Positions 48,685 through 58,003 of a stretch of 64,000 bases of DNA are shown piece by piece. Source of the stretch: Asaia prunellae JCM 25354 (GTDB taxonomy: Bacteria; Pseudomonadota; Alphaproteobacteria; Acetobacterales; Acetobacteraceae); NCBI RefSeq assembly GCF_000613885.1, contig NZ_BAJV01000006.1, positions 62,001 to 126,000 of the forward strand, written 5' to 3'. A program made the position numbers and the translations under genes. Every line of letters begins with the position of its first letter. Position 1 is the stretch's first letter. The notes under the pieces are model-generated. The model was given only the letters and a program-made list of their open reading frames with translations. It was not told where the DNA came from and ran no database searches.

Positions 48685-49866
48685 ATGAAACGCCGGTCCT
48701 TTCTTTCTGCCGCCTCCTGCGCGCCCCTCCTCGGAATGACAGGGCAGGCGGAGGCCAGTGGCAATGCCGATGACGGCACCAATTCGTCAGGCGTCTTCGA
48801 TATTGTGGCCGAATTTACAGGGCCTGGGCCATCGGGTGTGGCGGTGCTGCCTGACGGACGCCTTTTTGTCAGCTTTCCACGCCACGCCGACAACCATCCC
48901 GGCGCGACGCTGGGAGAGGTGAAAAACGGCAAGATCATTCCCTATCCTTCCGCAGAGGTAAGCCTCCCCTCAAATCGTGCTCCGGCTGACAGGTTGATGT
49001 CAGTGCATGGGCTTGCGCTCGATAGTCAGAACCGGCTCTGGCTCATCGATGACGGCAAGCTGGCCAAGCACGATATCCCCGAAGGGGCGGCGAAGATCAT
49101 CTGCATCGATCCGGCCACAGACAAGATCGTGCATCGCATCGTGCTCAAGGCTCCTGCGATGCGTCCCGACAGCCATATGAATGACCTGCGCGTGGCCTTG
49201 TCCGTAGGGGAAAGGGGGACGGTATTCGTGACGGATTCATCTTTTGGTACGGAGCCTGCGCTTGTGGTGGCCGATATTGCCACTGGTGAGGCGCGACGGG
49301 TGCTGGCGCATCATCCTTCCACTCAGGCGGTGGAGGGTTTCATGGCGATCGTCGAGGGAGAGCCCAGGCGCTATATTCCGCATCATCCGCAGATGGTTTC
49401 AGGTGGGGCAGACGGCATCGCCCTGCCCGGTGATGAATCGCGGCTCTATTATTCGCCGCTCACCAGTCGCCGTCTTTACAGCCTGCCGACCAGAGCGCTG
49501 GCAGACAAGGCGCTTGATGATCAGGCCCTCGGGGCGCTGGTGCGAGATGAGGGTGAAAAAGGTACAGCAGACGGGCTCTGCTTCGACCAGCACGATCGTC
49601 TCTATACGACCAATTACGAGCATGACTGCATCCTTCGCCGGGACCCAGATGGGGCCCTTGTGATAGCGGTAAGGGATCCACGCATTCTTTCGCCCGACGG
49701 TATCTGCGCCACGAAGGACTGGATCTATTGCACCCTCGGTCAGTGGAACCGTCTGCCTTCATTCAATGAGGGCCAGAACCGCCGTCGGCCGCCTTATCTG
49801 CTGATACGCTTTCCTGTCGAACCGCTCACGCCGCTCAACGCAGCACCCGAGGCGCCCCGGCAATAG
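48685..49866 (+). CDS. Major royal jelly (yellow)/SMP-30-like exported protein
   Basis: A 393-residue predicted exported six-bladed propeller. The N-terminus KRRSFLSAASCAPLLGMTGQ followed by AEA looks like a Sec or weak Tat signal. Domain marks: GPSGVAVLPDGRLFVSFPRH, SVHGLALDSQNRLWLIDDG, HMNDLRVAL, VFVTDSSFG, then KGTADGLCFDQHDRLYTTNY and RILSPDGICATKDWIYC; these are typical of bacterial MRJP proteins related to gluconolactonase and lactonase propellers. Enzyme activity is unknown. ATG 48685 is chosen to begin the signal. It is divergent from the TonB receptor with about 215 bp between. Confidence 0.87.
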   Translation: MKRRSFLSAASCAPLLGMTGQAEASGNADDGTNSSGVFDIVAEFTGPGPSGVAVLPDGRLFVSFPRHADNHPGATLGEVKNGKIIPYPSAEVSLPSNRAPADRLMSVHGLALDSQNRLWLIDDGKLAKHDIPEGAAKIICIDPATDKIVHRIVLKAPAMRPDSHMNDLRVALSVGERGTVFVTDSSFGTEPALVVADIATGEARRVLAHHPSTQAVEGFMAIVEGEPRRYIPHHPQMVSGGADGIALPGDESRLYYSPLTSRRLYSLPTRALADKALDDQALGALVRDEGEKGTADGLCFDQHDRLYTTNYEHDCILRRDPDGALVIAVRDPRILSPDGICATKDWIYCTLGQWNRLPSFNEGQNRRRPPYLLIRFPVEPLTPLNAAPEAPRQ

Positions 49867-49995
49867 ACAGCAGGAGCGAGGCCTTTTGCCTCGCCGGGTG
49901 AGACGCGTCACATTGCGCATACCGGATGCATGAAAGTTGAGAAGAGACGCAGACGAAGAGTGTAAGGAAGAAGAGGGTAGGACGTAGGACAGGCA

Positions 49996-50403
49996 ATGAC
50001 GGCTGTGGCGGTACTTCTGACAGTCTGGGCCTTGATGGCCGTATCAGGCGAAACGCCGACAGGGCGTTTTCTGCACCGTCTGATGGTCGTCATGCCGGCT
50101 GCGGCGCTCAACCGGATCAACCGTCTGCGCATGCTTGTTGCGATTGCTGTCACTGGTCTTTGTGCGGCGCTTGTGTGGTACGGACAGGGCGATGGGATAC
50201 GCGTTGCGGCCAGCATCCTGCCAGACACCGTCATCTGGCTCACGACATTTGAGGTCAGCACCTATCTGGACGTGATGATGATGCTTGCCACCGCCTCGGC
50301 TCTGACGCGATTCCGATATCTCTGGTCATCCCTGGTAAACGTGCAACTGCGTCCTCTGTCGCGATTGAGGATCGGGCGAAAACGCTCCCGCGAATACAGG
50401 TAG
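49996..50403 (+). CDS. Hypothetical membrane protein
   Basis: A 135-residue protein with a membrane segment at the N-terminus (AVAVLLTVWALMAV), another at about 47-63 (MLVAIAVTGLCAALVWY) and a third near 83-98; the C-terminus is strongly basic (LRIGRKRSREYR). Not recognised. AGGACAGGC stands just upstream of ATG 49996. It is 130 bp behind the royal-jelly-family gene and convergent with the yidB-like gene across a strong hairpin. Confidence 0.55.
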   Translation: MTAVAVLLTVWALMAVSGETPTGRFLHRLMVVMPAAALNRINRLRMLVAIAVTGLCAALVWYGQGDGIRVAASILPDTVIWLTTFEVSTYLDVMMMLATASALTRFRYLWSSLVNVQLRPLSRLRIGRKRSREYR

Positions 50404-50568
50404 GATCAGTCTTGCCTCTCTTGGGTTCATGACGACGAGCGTGAACCGGAGAGCTGTTTTCGGGAAACAGACCCTAAGTGCCCGGGGGCAGCAAGAATGA
50501 TCAGCCATTTGCCAGCAAAAGAGCCCGCAAGGCTGACCGTTAGTCGGAAAAGAGCCTTGAAACGAGAA

Positions 50569-50597
50569 AGGGCCGGATCGCATCACGATCCGGCCCT
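50569..50597. terminator. Intrinsic terminator of the min/yidB transcript
   Basis: AGGGCCGGATCG-catca-CGATCCGGCCCT is a perfect 12-bp stem with a 5-nt loop. On the minus strand it is followed by TTTCTCG, so it most likely ends the transcript coming from the yidB-like gene. Confidence 0.82.
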
Positions 50598-50619
50598 TCG
50601 TAGAAGTCTGTCGGCGCTA

Positions 50620-50982
50620 TCAGGAAACTGACGGCGCCTCGCTCTGTTCGCTGGTGTGGTGATCAACCACGCCGGGCAGGAACTGAGCCAGAGCCGGAAG
50701 CAGGGCGCCTGCGGGCAGGCCCGTTTTCGAGACCAGCATCTGAACCTGCTCATCCGTCAGAAGGGCGCGCAGTTCGTCTGCGGAGATCGGCAGATTTTCG
50801 CCCGAGCCGATCCAGGAGCGCACCTTGTCTTCCAGGCCAGCCTTGCGGGCCTGATCGAGGAGCATCTGCAGGCCCTGTTCGCTGGTGAGATACTCACCAA
50901 TGCTGCCGCCGAGCTTTTCCTTGAGCTTGTCGCCCATGGACCCGAGGGCAGAATTGATCATCGAACCGAAAAAACCGCTCAA
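50620..50982 (-). CDS. YidB-like (DUF937-type) family protein
   Basis: A 120-residue soluble protein. It opens LSGFFGSMINSALGSMGDKL, has a Gly-rich turn (LGGSIGEYLTSEQGLQMLLD), then KVRSWIGSGENLPISADELR and the long helix pair that marks the family (LVSKTGLPAGALLPALAQFL, PGVVDHHT). The function of YidB proteins is not known. The start is TTG 50982 because GGGAGACAAGG lies just upstream; the longer frame from 51099 would overlap minE. It follows minE by 34 bp and may be co-transcribed with minCDE. Confidence 0.8.
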   Translation of the reverse strand: MSGFFGSMINSALGSMGDKLKEKLGGSIGEYLTSEQGLQMLLDQARKAGLEDKVRSWIGSGENLPISADELRALLTDEQVQMLVSKTGLPAGALLPALAQFLPGVVDHHTSEQSEAPSVS

Positions 50983-51016
50983 ACCTTGTCTCCCGTTTTG
51001 GCGCTTACCCGAAAAA

Positions 51017-51289
51017 TCAGGCCGAGCGCCGTGTATCCTTGTCCATCTGCGGCATCTCGATATCGATTTCGAGAACAGAACAGCCATCAAGGCCGCCATC
51101 GAGCTTGACCTGAACCTTGTCCTGATCGACCGTCACATGGCGCTTGATCACTTCAAGGATCTCGCGATGTAACTGGCTGATCAGCTCGGAGTTGCCATTT
51201 CCTGACCGCTCATGAGCCAGCAGGATTTGCAGACGATCGCGTGCAACACTACTGGTGTTGCGCTTGCTGAAAAGACCGAACAGGCTCAT
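51017..51289 (-). CDS. minE: Cell division topological specificity factor MinE
   Basis: A 90-residue MinE. The N-terminal amphipathic piece ([20 protein letters not shown]) binds membrane and MinD; the ATPase-stimulating part includes [13 protein letters not shown]; the C-terminal dimer domain has [19 protein letters not shown]. It makes MinCD oscillate pole to pole. The start overlaps the minD stop by four bases. Confidence 0.96.
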   Translation of the reverse strand: MSLFGLFSKRNTSSVARDRLQILLAHERSGNGNSELISQLHREILEVIKRHVTVDQDKVQVKLDGGLDGCSVLEIDIEMPQMDKDTRRSA

Positions 51290-52101
51290 GCGACCCTCTT
51301 CTTGAACAGCCAGTCGAGCAACCCCTTGCGCTCGATCGGGATCTGGATTTCGAGCTTTTCACCCTGCAAGCGGCGCGCGGCATCGAAATAGGCGCGGGCC
51401 GGGGCTGATTCGGGGTTCGAAAGCGTGACGGGTGCACCCACATTCGAGGCGCGGAGCACTTCTTCACTTTCAGGAATAATACCAAGCAACGGGATGGAGA
51501 GAATTTCCAGTACGTCCTCGGTGTTGAGCATTTCGCCCTTGGCTGCGCGCGAGGGGTCATAGCGGGTCATGAGAAGATGCTTCTCTACCTTCTCGCCGTC
51601 TTTGGCCCTGGCGGTAGTGCTGTCGAGCATGCCGATAATGCGGTCGCTGTCGCGCACCGAGCTGACTTCAGGATTTGTGACGACCACAGCAACATCGGCA
51701 TGATACATGGCCATCTGCGCGCCGCGTTCGATGCCTGCTGGACTGTCACAGATGATCCAGTCAAATTTTTCGCGCAGTTCGTCGATAACCTGGGCAACGC
51801 CTTCTGCGGTCAGGGCATCCTTGTCGCGGGTCTGCGAGGCAGGGAGGATCGAGAGGGTTTCACACCGCTTGTCGCGTATGAGAGCCTGTGAGAGCTTGGC
51901 ATCGCCCTGAACAACATTGATGAAGTCGAACACGACGCGACGCTCGGCACCCATCACCAGGTCGAGATTACGCAGACCGACATCGAAATCGATCACGACG
52001 ACATTCTGTCCCGACTGGGCAAGAGCGGCACCCAATGCTGCTGTCGTGGTCGTTTTTCCGACCCCGCCCTTACCGGAAGTGACTACCAGCACCTTAGCCA
52101 T
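51286..52101 (-). CDS. minD: Septum site-determining ATPase MinD
   Basis: Deviant Walker ATPase of 271 residues. The P-loop is [16 protein letters not shown]; switch segments are [20 protein letters not shown] and [12 protein letters not shown]; the C-terminal amphipathic membrane helix ends [12 protein letters not shown]. It recruits MinC to the membrane. It stands between minC (111 bp upstream) and minE (4-bp overlap), the standard minCDE order. Confidence 0.97.
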   Translation of the reverse strand: MAKVLVVTSGKGGVGKTTTTAALGAALAQSGQNVVVIDFDVGLRNLDLVMGAERRVVFDFINVVQGDAKLSQALIRDKRCETLSILPASQTRDKDALTAEGVAQVIDELREKFDWIICDSPAGIERGAQMAMYHADVAVVVTNPEVSSVRDSDRIIGMLDSTTARAKDGEKVEKHLLMTRYDPSRAAKGEMLNTEDVLEILSIPLLGIIPESEEVLRASNVGAPVTLSNPESAPARAYFDAARRLQGEKLEIQIPIERKGLLDWLFKKRVA

Positions 52102-52212
52102 GTGCGCTCCACCAGATTATAACGGTAACAACCGCAATCCACAGGGTGCGGCCATACAATCTTAATGAGGAAAGGGTTTGCGCCGCAATCTCTTGCGCGC
52201 AAATAGTTCCCT

Positions 52213-52955
52213 TCAAGCGATTTTTGTTACCGTAATCCGGTCTTCGCTCAGCATCGCCTGGGCAGACTGATCATGAAGCGAGGCGTCGATTTCTTCGGCA
52301 ATCATGTAGAAACCGTCTATTGCCAGTAATTCGGCCTGCATTCTTGCGGCGAAAATACGGGCGTTGGGCTGTCCCCCCGCACCGGCTATGGCGCGTCCGC
52401 GTAGCGCGCCATAGACGTGGATCGAGCCGCCAGCAATCAGCTCGGCCCCTGAAGCGACCGAACCGATGACGACGATATCGCCATCGAGATGCATGATGCT
52501 CTGTCCCGAGCGTATTGCGCGGTCAAGGATCAGGTTTTCCGCATGCGAGACAGGGTTTTCCGCAGGCGCAGACGCTCATCAGAGGATTCGGGAAAAGCCA
52601 CGGCACCGCTGGCGCGTCCGCCTTCGAGCGGGGCGGGCCAGTCCCATTCAGCCAGTGCTGTCCAGTTTTGATCGGCGCTTTCGACTCCGATCATGTGAAT
52701 GCCGCGTTCTTTCAGATCTGCCTGGAGGGTATCGAGGCCTTCTGTATCCTGTCCGACAAGGCCAAGATCAAGAATGACAGGGCGACCGGAAAAGAAACCG
52801 ACGGAGCGGGCAATCTGGTTATCAAGACCCTCGAGCCATGAGACAAGAGGCGCTTCTGGAGACAGGACGAGCGCCAGAAAGGAACGCCCGCGCGCACGGA
52901 TACGCATAGGGGCCCGGTTTGAGGCGGGATCGGCGTTGGTTATCTGTTCTGTCAT
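52213..52955 (-). CDS. minC: Septum site-determining protein MinC (frameshifted)
   Basis: Blocks FtsZ assembly away from mid-cell. The N-terminal domain has SFLALVLSPEAPLVSWLEGL and RPVILDLGLVG; the C-terminal beta-helix domain has DGDIVVIGSVASGAELIAGG, SIHVYGALRGRAIAGAGG and NARIFAARMQAELLAIDGFY. The frame breaks at about 52540-52545; one added base restores ENLILDRAIRSGQSIMHL and joins the two domains into 247 residues. Because the Min system is otherwise complete the break is probably a sequence error. Confidence 0.93.
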
Positions 52956-53053
52956 CGTCTGGGAACGCTCTGAGGCTCATGAACGGGAATTTCGATCGAT
53001 CTGATTGTGCGGCTCTCTTGCTTCGCCATGGGGCAGACGCTTAAGAATGCAGA

Positions 53054-53721
53054 ATGCGCATTTTGTACCATCTGCCGCTCTCGCCGCAAAGTCGTCAGGT
53101 TCGGCTTGTTCTCGCCGAGAAACGGTTACCCTACGAACCCAAGACCGAAAAGGTCTGGGAGAATCGCCCGGAATATCTCGCGCTGAATCCCGCGGGGGAC
53201 GTGCCTTTGCTCGTCGAGGAAAACGGGCTCTCGATTCCGAATGCCTGGGTGATCTGCGAATATCTCGAGGAAGCCTATCCTGACATGCCGTTGATGGGAC
53301 GTACTCTGGCAGAGCGTGTCGAGGTGCGGCGTCTGATGGCCTGGTTTGAAGGCAAGTTCGGACATGAGGTATCGCGCAACCTCCTGGGTGAAAAGGTGGA
53401 CAAGCGTCTGGCCGGCCGGGGTAATCCCGATGGTACGGCCCTGCGGGCCGGCTATGCCAATATGCGCTTTCATCTGGACTATATCGGCTGGCTGGCGGAA
53501 ACGCGCTCCTGGCTTGCCGGCAATATGCTGTCGATTGCCGATTTCGCCGCCGCAGCGCATCTCTCCTGCCTTGATTTCATTGGCGATATAGACTGGTCCA
53601 AGCGCCAGCGGCAAAGGACTGGTATGTGCGGATGAAATCGCGGCCCAGTTTTCGCTCCCTGCTCAATGATCGTGTGAACGGATTCAATCCGCCTGCGCAT
53701 TATGCCGATCTGGATTTCTGA
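53054..53721 (+). CDS. Glutathione S-transferase family protein (frameshifted)
   Basis: A 222-residue GST after repair. The N-terminal thioredoxin-fold domain has LYHLPLSPQSRQVRLVLAEK and the glutathione-site segment LNPAGDVPLLVEENGLSIPN, with IPNAWVICEYLEEAYP. The helical C-terminal domain has the N-capping box SIADFAAAAHLSCLDFIGDI. Near 53600-53603 one G is missing; restored it reads SKAPAAKDWYVRMKSRPSFR and stops at 53719-53721. Adding it puts the stop directly before the next ATG. Substrate unknown. Confidence 0.9.
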
Positions 53722-54900
53722 ATGAGCACGATCTTTGATGCTGTCATTCTCGGCGCTGGAGCTGCCGGGCTGATGGCGGCTGCTACGGCGAGCAGAAACG
53801 GGGCTTCGGTTCTGGTACTCGATCACGCGGCAGAGGCCGGACGCAAGATACTGATCTCTGGCGGCGGGCGTTGCAATTTCACCAATCTCGATGCCAGGGC
53901 AGAAAATTTTCTTTCGGCCAACCGCCATTTCATGCGGTCGGCTCTGGCGGGGTATACGCCGCGTGATTTTCTCTCACTGGTGGAACGTCATGGTATCCCT
54001 TGGGAGGAAAAGGCCGAAGGACAGCTTTTCTGTACCAATTCCGCACGTGAGATTGTGTCGTTGCTCCTGCGTGAAGCCGAAGGATGCACATTGCGGCTCA
54101 ATACGTCCATACGCAATGTGACAAAAGGCGATGTGTTTCACATCCAGACCGATACAGGCGAATTCGCGGCACGGACTCTCGTTCTGGCAACCGGCGGATT
54201 ATCCATTCCCAAGCTGGGTGCAACGGATCTCTCTTTGCGTCTTGCCCGTCAGTTCGGCTTGTCTGTCGTGCCGACGGTGCCCGGGCTTGTCCCTCTGACC
54301 CTGGAAACGCCCTTGCCGGAGCTTGCCGGAGTGTCTCTTCCGGTGCGGGCCAGTATGGGCAAGATCGGCTTTACGGATGGAATGGTTTTCACCCATCGTG
54401 GCCTCTCAGGTCCGGCAATCCTTCAGATCTCCTCTTATCAGAATGGCCCCCTGGATGCGCCGCTGATTGATATGATGCCGGGGCGTGACGCCAAAGAGGC
54501 TCTTGGTGCCATCAAGAAAGCAAGGCCGCGGGCCGAACCTCCTTCGCTCTTGCAGGACCTGCCCCAGCGTCTGGCACGTCATATTGCCGAAAACACGTTG
54601 TCTGATCTTGCCTGTACTCTGGCCAATCTGCCCGACAAGCGCATTGCGGCAGTCGCAGCGCAGATATCGGCCTGGAAGCCCAGGCTTTCGGGGACGGAGG
54701 GCTATGCCAAGGCTGAGGTCATGAGGGGCGGAATCGATACGCACCGGCTGTCCTCCAAGACCATGGAAGCGCGTGACGTGCCGGGGCTGTTTGCGATTGG
54801 TGAGGCCGTTGATGTGACGGGATGGCTCGGAGGCTATAATTTTCAGTGGGCGTGGTCGAGCGGTGTCGCAGCCGGAAGGGCGATCGCCGAAAGACGCTAG
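53722..54900 (+). CDS. HI0933/BaiN-type FAD-dependent oxidoreductase
   Basis: A 392-residue flavoprotein of the YhiN family. The dinucleotide fold is ILGAGAAGLMAAATASRNG, followed by the family motif EAGRKILISGGGRCNFTN; LVLATGGLSIPKLGATD lies in the middle; the last FAD contact is GLFAIGEAVDVTGWLGGYNF with QWAWSSG at the end. Members include bacterial dehydrogenases and flavoproteins of unknown substrate. ATG 53722 directly follows the stop of the repaired GST gene. Confidence 0.93.
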   Translation: MSTIFDAVILGAGAAGLMAAATASRNGASVLVLDHAAEAGRKILISGGGRCNFTNLDARAENFLSANRHFMRSALAGYTPRDFLSLVERHGIPWEEKAEGQLFCTNSAREIVSLLLREAEGCTLRLNTSIRNVTKGDVFHIQTDTGEFAARTLVLATGGLSIPKLGATDLSLRLARQFGLSVVPTVPGLVPLTLETPLPELAGVSLPVRASMGKIGFTDGMVFTHRGLSGPAILQISSYQNGPLDAPLIDMMPGRDAKEALGAIKKARPRAEPPSLLQDLPQRLARHIAENTLSDLACTLANLPDKRIAAVAAQISAWKPRLSGTEGYAKAEVMRGGIDTHRLSSKTMEARDVPGLFAIGEAVDVTGWLGGYNFQWAWSSGVAAGRAIAERR

Positions 54901-55005
54901 ATTCCGGCAACGGGGAATTTTCGAACCTCTCCCGGCTTTGCGCGTCTTGAGCGCACGCTTAACCGGAGCCGCAGTGAGGCGGCTTCGTTTCAGGAGGTCA
55001 ATCTC

Positions 55006-55541
55006 ATGGCTCTTTGCGTGGCAATACTTGCAACTGACGGCGTGGAGGAATGCGAACTCGTCCAGCCACGTCAGGCACTGGAGCGTGCCGGTATCAGAAC
55101 ACTGCTTGTCTCACCGCAGAAAGGCGAGATCCAGTCCATGCAGGGGGATGTCCACCCGGCATCGCGACACAAGGTCGATGCGTCCATCGGTACTGCCGCC
55201 GATATGGAGCTGGCCGGGGTCGTTTTGCCCGGTGGCACAACCAATCCCGACAAATTGCGTATCGATGAAGCCGCGATCGCCTTCCTTCGCGGCTTTGTCG
55301 CCGAGGGCAAGCCCATTGCCAGTATCTGCATGGTGCCTGGACACTGATCGAGGCTGGAGGCGTGCGAGGGCGCACCCTGACATCCTGGCCCTCGCTTCAG
55401 ACCGATCTGCTCAACGCAGGAGCCCGCTGGGTGGATCGTGAAGTCGTAATTGAAGGCAATCTTGTCTCATCACGTTGCCCCGATGATCTCCCTGCATTCT
55501 GCGAGGCTCTGGTTGCGCAATATCGTGATAAAACTGCCTGA
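55006..55541 (+). CDS. DJ-1/PfpI family protein (frameshifted at the nucleophile)
   Basis: A 178-residue DJ-1/PfpI protein after repair, of the type annotated as protease I or deglycase-like. Visible marks: [20 protein letters not shown] (first Glu site), [27 protein letters not shown]. At 55328-55331 one C is missing right in the nucleophile elbow: restored it reads [20 protein letters not shown], with the Cys-His that family members use. A good ribosome site (CAGGAGGTCAA) precedes ATG 55006. The stop is then at 55539-55541. Confidence 0.9.
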
Positions 55542-55635
55542 AAACCGCCTTTATTATCCTATGTTCTTCGCTGTGAAGAGAGCCTTCCCGAATGCGGAAA
55601 CTGCGGGGCAGGCCACAAGCAAGAAAGGGAGTACC

Positions 55636-55887
55636 ATGACACCTTCGACACCATTCCGCCGCTCTGCCCGCGTTCTTGGCGGCCTTGCCGGGCTGACGCT
55701 TCTTGCCGCCTGCCAGGGTACGGCAGCCCCCGGCCCGACGCCGCCTGGCACGCAGGTTGTCGGGTATGGCTATACCTGCAAGGCAGGCATCTATACCTGC
55801 AAGATGCCGACCCAGGTTCCGCTGGGTAATCCCTGTTCATGCCCCGGTATTGGTGCCGCTTCCTACGGCAACATCCACCAGCCCTGA
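55636..55887 (+). CDS. Small lipoprotein, hypothetical
   Basis: An 83-residue predicted lipoprotein: a basic start, hydrophobic core GLAGLTLLAAC with a good lipobox, then a Pro/Gly-rich mature part of about 60 residues with four more Cys (YTCKAGIYTCKMP, NPCSCPGIG) that could form disulfides. Not recognised. The start is ATG 55636 with AAAGGGAG upstream; the longer frame from 55450 would overlap the DJ-1 gene. Confidence 0.65.
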   Translation: MTPSTPFRRSARVLGGLAGLTLLAACQGTAAPGPTPPGTQVVGYGYTCKAGIYTCKMPTQVPLGNPCSCPGIGAASYGNIHQP

Positions 55888-55894
55888 GAGGGAG

Positions 55895-55934
55895 CCTCCT
55901 GGCGTCTTCTCACATAAGAGACGGCTCCAGGAGG
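55895..55934 (+). terminator. Hairpin after the small lipoprotein gene
   Basis: CCTCCTGG (55895-55902) pairs with CCAGGAGG (55927-55934), extended inside by GTCTT and AAGAGAC. A few T residues follow within 20 bases. Likely terminator ahead of rmuC. Confidence 0.5.
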
Positions 55935-55997
55935 ATGGAAACGCTTTTAATGATTCCTATTTTGTTCTTATAAGGGGAGCAGAATACGGAGCCCGAA

Positions 55998-57230
55998 TTG
56001 TCGCAGGATTTCTTCAGTTTCTTTCCCTGGCTGGTGGCCTTTCTGGCATTGGCTGTGGCGATCTTTCTCTGGTCGCGTCTGTCGCGGCGTGGGACAGATC
56101 GGGATCTTCTCTCTCGCATCTATGTATTGCTGGAACGTGAGGCCGCCGAGCGTAGCGCCGATCTTGATTTCCAGCGCAAGGCTCTTGTCGAGACAGAACG
56201 CGCTCTGGGCGCAAGGCTGGAGCAGCAGCGTAGTGACATGAGCGATCGTCTGGCAGGTCTGAGCCACCGTCTGGGGCAGGAGCTGTCTGATACACGTCTT
56301 GCCCAGTCAGAAATGCTCCGTGACATGATGCGCGAAAATGCCGAGCAACTGTCGCAGATCAGGGCCTCTGTCAGCGAGCAGCTTCATGTCACGGTTGAAA
56401 AACAGATGCAGACCTCGTTTCAGCGCGTGGTCGAGCAATTTTCCGCCATGCAGAAGGCTATTGGCGAAGTCTCTGCCGTGACGGCCCAGATTGGGGATCT
56501 CAAACGGCTCTTTGGCAATGTCAAAACGCGTGGTGGCTGGGGGGAGGCTCAGCTGCGAGCCATACTCGACGATATTCTCCCTGCCGGATCCTATGACAGC
56601 AATTTCCGGATTGGAGACAGTACCGAGGCTGTGGAATTTGCCTTGCGCATGCCGGTACGCAGCTCTGTGCCGCCAAGGCTTGCCATAGACAGCAAATTTC
56701 CAACCGAAGCCTATGAGCGTCTGCTTGATGCGGCTGATCGCACTGACCAGGCCGCAGAACGCATTGCACGCCGCGCCCTGGATAATGCGGTTCGTATGGA
56801 GGCGCGCAAGATCAGTGAGAAGTATATCCAGCCTCCGATAACGGTTGAATTTGCCGTGCTTTATCTGCCTACGGACGGGCTCTATATGGAGGTGGCCCGT
56901 ATTCCGGGTCTGATCGATGAAGTCGGGCGATTGCATCGTGTCATTGTCATGGGCCCCTCTCTCATGCCAGCGCTGTTGCGTACCGTTCATCTCGGATATG
57001 TGACTTTGGCGCTCGAGGAGCGCACGGATGCCATTGCCCGTCTGCTCGGTCTGACCCGACAGGAGATGCTGCGTATGGATGGGGTGCTTGAAAAACTCTC
57101 TCGGGGGGCAGGCGCCATGAGCAATACGATAGAAGAGGCCAGAAGGCGTACCCGTGTTCTGGGACGTAAGCTGCGTGGCCTTGACGGGCAGGTGCCGGGT
57201 GACGATCTGGAAACCCTGGAAGAGCTTTAA
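55998..57230 (+). CDS. rmuC: RmuC family DNA recombination protein
   Basis: A 410-residue RmuC. There is one N-terminal membrane helix (FFPWLVAFLALAVAIFLW), a coiled coil (about residues 45-150) and the RmuC nuclease-like domain: LFGNVKTRGGWGEAQLRAIL, AIDSKFPTEAYERLL, KYIQPPITVEFAVLYLPTDG and VMGPSLMPALLRTV. RmuC limits rearrangements at inverted repeats and may cut DNA. The start is TTG 55998; GGAGC is upstream at a rather long distance. A response regulator gene follows after 47 bp. Confidence 0.92.
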   Translation: MSQDFFSFFPWLVAFLALAVAIFLWSRLSRRGTDRDLLSRIYVLLEREAAERSADLDFQRKALVETERALGARLEQQRSDMSDRLAGLSHRLGQELSDTRLAQSEMLRDMMRENAEQLSQIRASVSEQLHVTVEKQMQTSFQRVVEQFSAMQKAIGEVSAVTAQIGDLKRLFGNVKTRGGWGEAQLRAILDDILPAGSYDSNFRIGDSTEAVEFALRMPVRSSVPPRLAIDSKFPTEAYERLLDAADRTDQAAERIARRALDNAVRMEARKISEKYIQPPITVEFAVLYLPTDGLYMEVARIPGLIDEVGRLHRVIVMGPSLMPALLRTVHLGYVTLALEERTDAIARLLGLTRQEMLRMDGVLEKLSRGAGAMSNTIEEARRRTRVLGRKLRGLDGQVPGDDLETLEEL

Positions 57231-57277
57231 GCCGAATTTACTATCGAAACAGCAAGGGTTTGGGCAGAAATGTCAGC

Positions 57278-58003
57278 ATGATACCGGATCAGAGTCTCTC
57301 TTTCACGCCCCCTGAAATGCCTGGCAAAGCCAGCATATTATTTGTCGAAGACGACGATACCCTTGCTCGTGAAGTGGTAGAAGAGCTCTCGGCCCGGGGC
57401 TTCTCGGTTTCTCACGTATCGACCGGTCAGGCCGGGTTGGAAGCCGCTATCAGTGAGTCCTATGATCTCATGGTGCTCGATCGCATGTTGCCTCTGCTCG
57501 ACGGACTTTCGGTCATCGAGAAGCTTCGCAATCAGAACATACGCTCTCCTGTTCTGGTCCTGTCTGCACTTTCGGCGGTTGATGATCGGGTGACCGGTCT
57601 CAAGGCGGGAGGCGATGATTATCTGACCAAGCCTTTCGCCATGGATGAGCTTGTTGCCCGTATCGAGGCCCTCTTGCGCCGGCCAAATGATACACGTGCC
57701 ACCATGCTGCGTGTTGGCCCGCTTGATATGGATCTGATTGATCGCACGGTAATGCGTGAAGGGCGCGAAATAGAGTTGCTCCCTCGTGAATTCCGTCTGC
57801 TTGAATATCTGATGCGCCGCCCAAACCAGGTTCTGACGCGCACCATGCTGCTTGAAGATGTCTGGAATTACCGGTTCATTCCCCAGACCAATCTGGTGGA
57901 TGTGCATATCGGCAAATTGCGACGCAAGGTCGACGGTCCGGGTGAAACCCCCTTGATCCACAGTATCAGAGGGTCGGGGTTCATGCTGCGTGTCACTCTC
58001 TGA
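57278..58003 (+). CDS. OmpR-family response regulator
   Basis: A 241-residue DNA-binding regulator. The receiver has the acidic pair FVEDDD, phosphorylated Asp in LMVLDRMLP (about residue 65) and Lys in YLTKPFA. The winged helix has IELLPREFRLLEYLMRRPNQ and TNLVDVHIGKLRRKVDGPGE, and ends IRGSGFMLRV. It overlaps the start of the kinase gene by fourteen bases, so the pair is coupled. The signal is unknown; the RND pump downstream is a plausible target (inference). ATG 57278 is chosen; TTG 57260 is possible. Confidence 0.92.
   Translation: MIPDQSLSFTPPEMPGKASILFVEDDDTLAREVVEELSARGFSVSHVSTGQAGLEAAISESYDLMVLDRMLPLLDGLSVIEKLRNQNIRSPVLVLSALSAVDDRVTGLKAGGDDYLTKPFAMDELVARIEALLRRPNDTRATMLRVGPLDMDLIDRTVMREGREIELLPREFRLLEYLMRRPNQVLTRTMLLEDVWNYRFIPQTNLVDVHIGKLRRKVDGPGETPLIHSIRGSGFMLRVTL

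Noticed and set aside
54901-54960. tRNA-like TTCGAA segment
   Set aside because: No acceptor or anticodon stem can be built around it.
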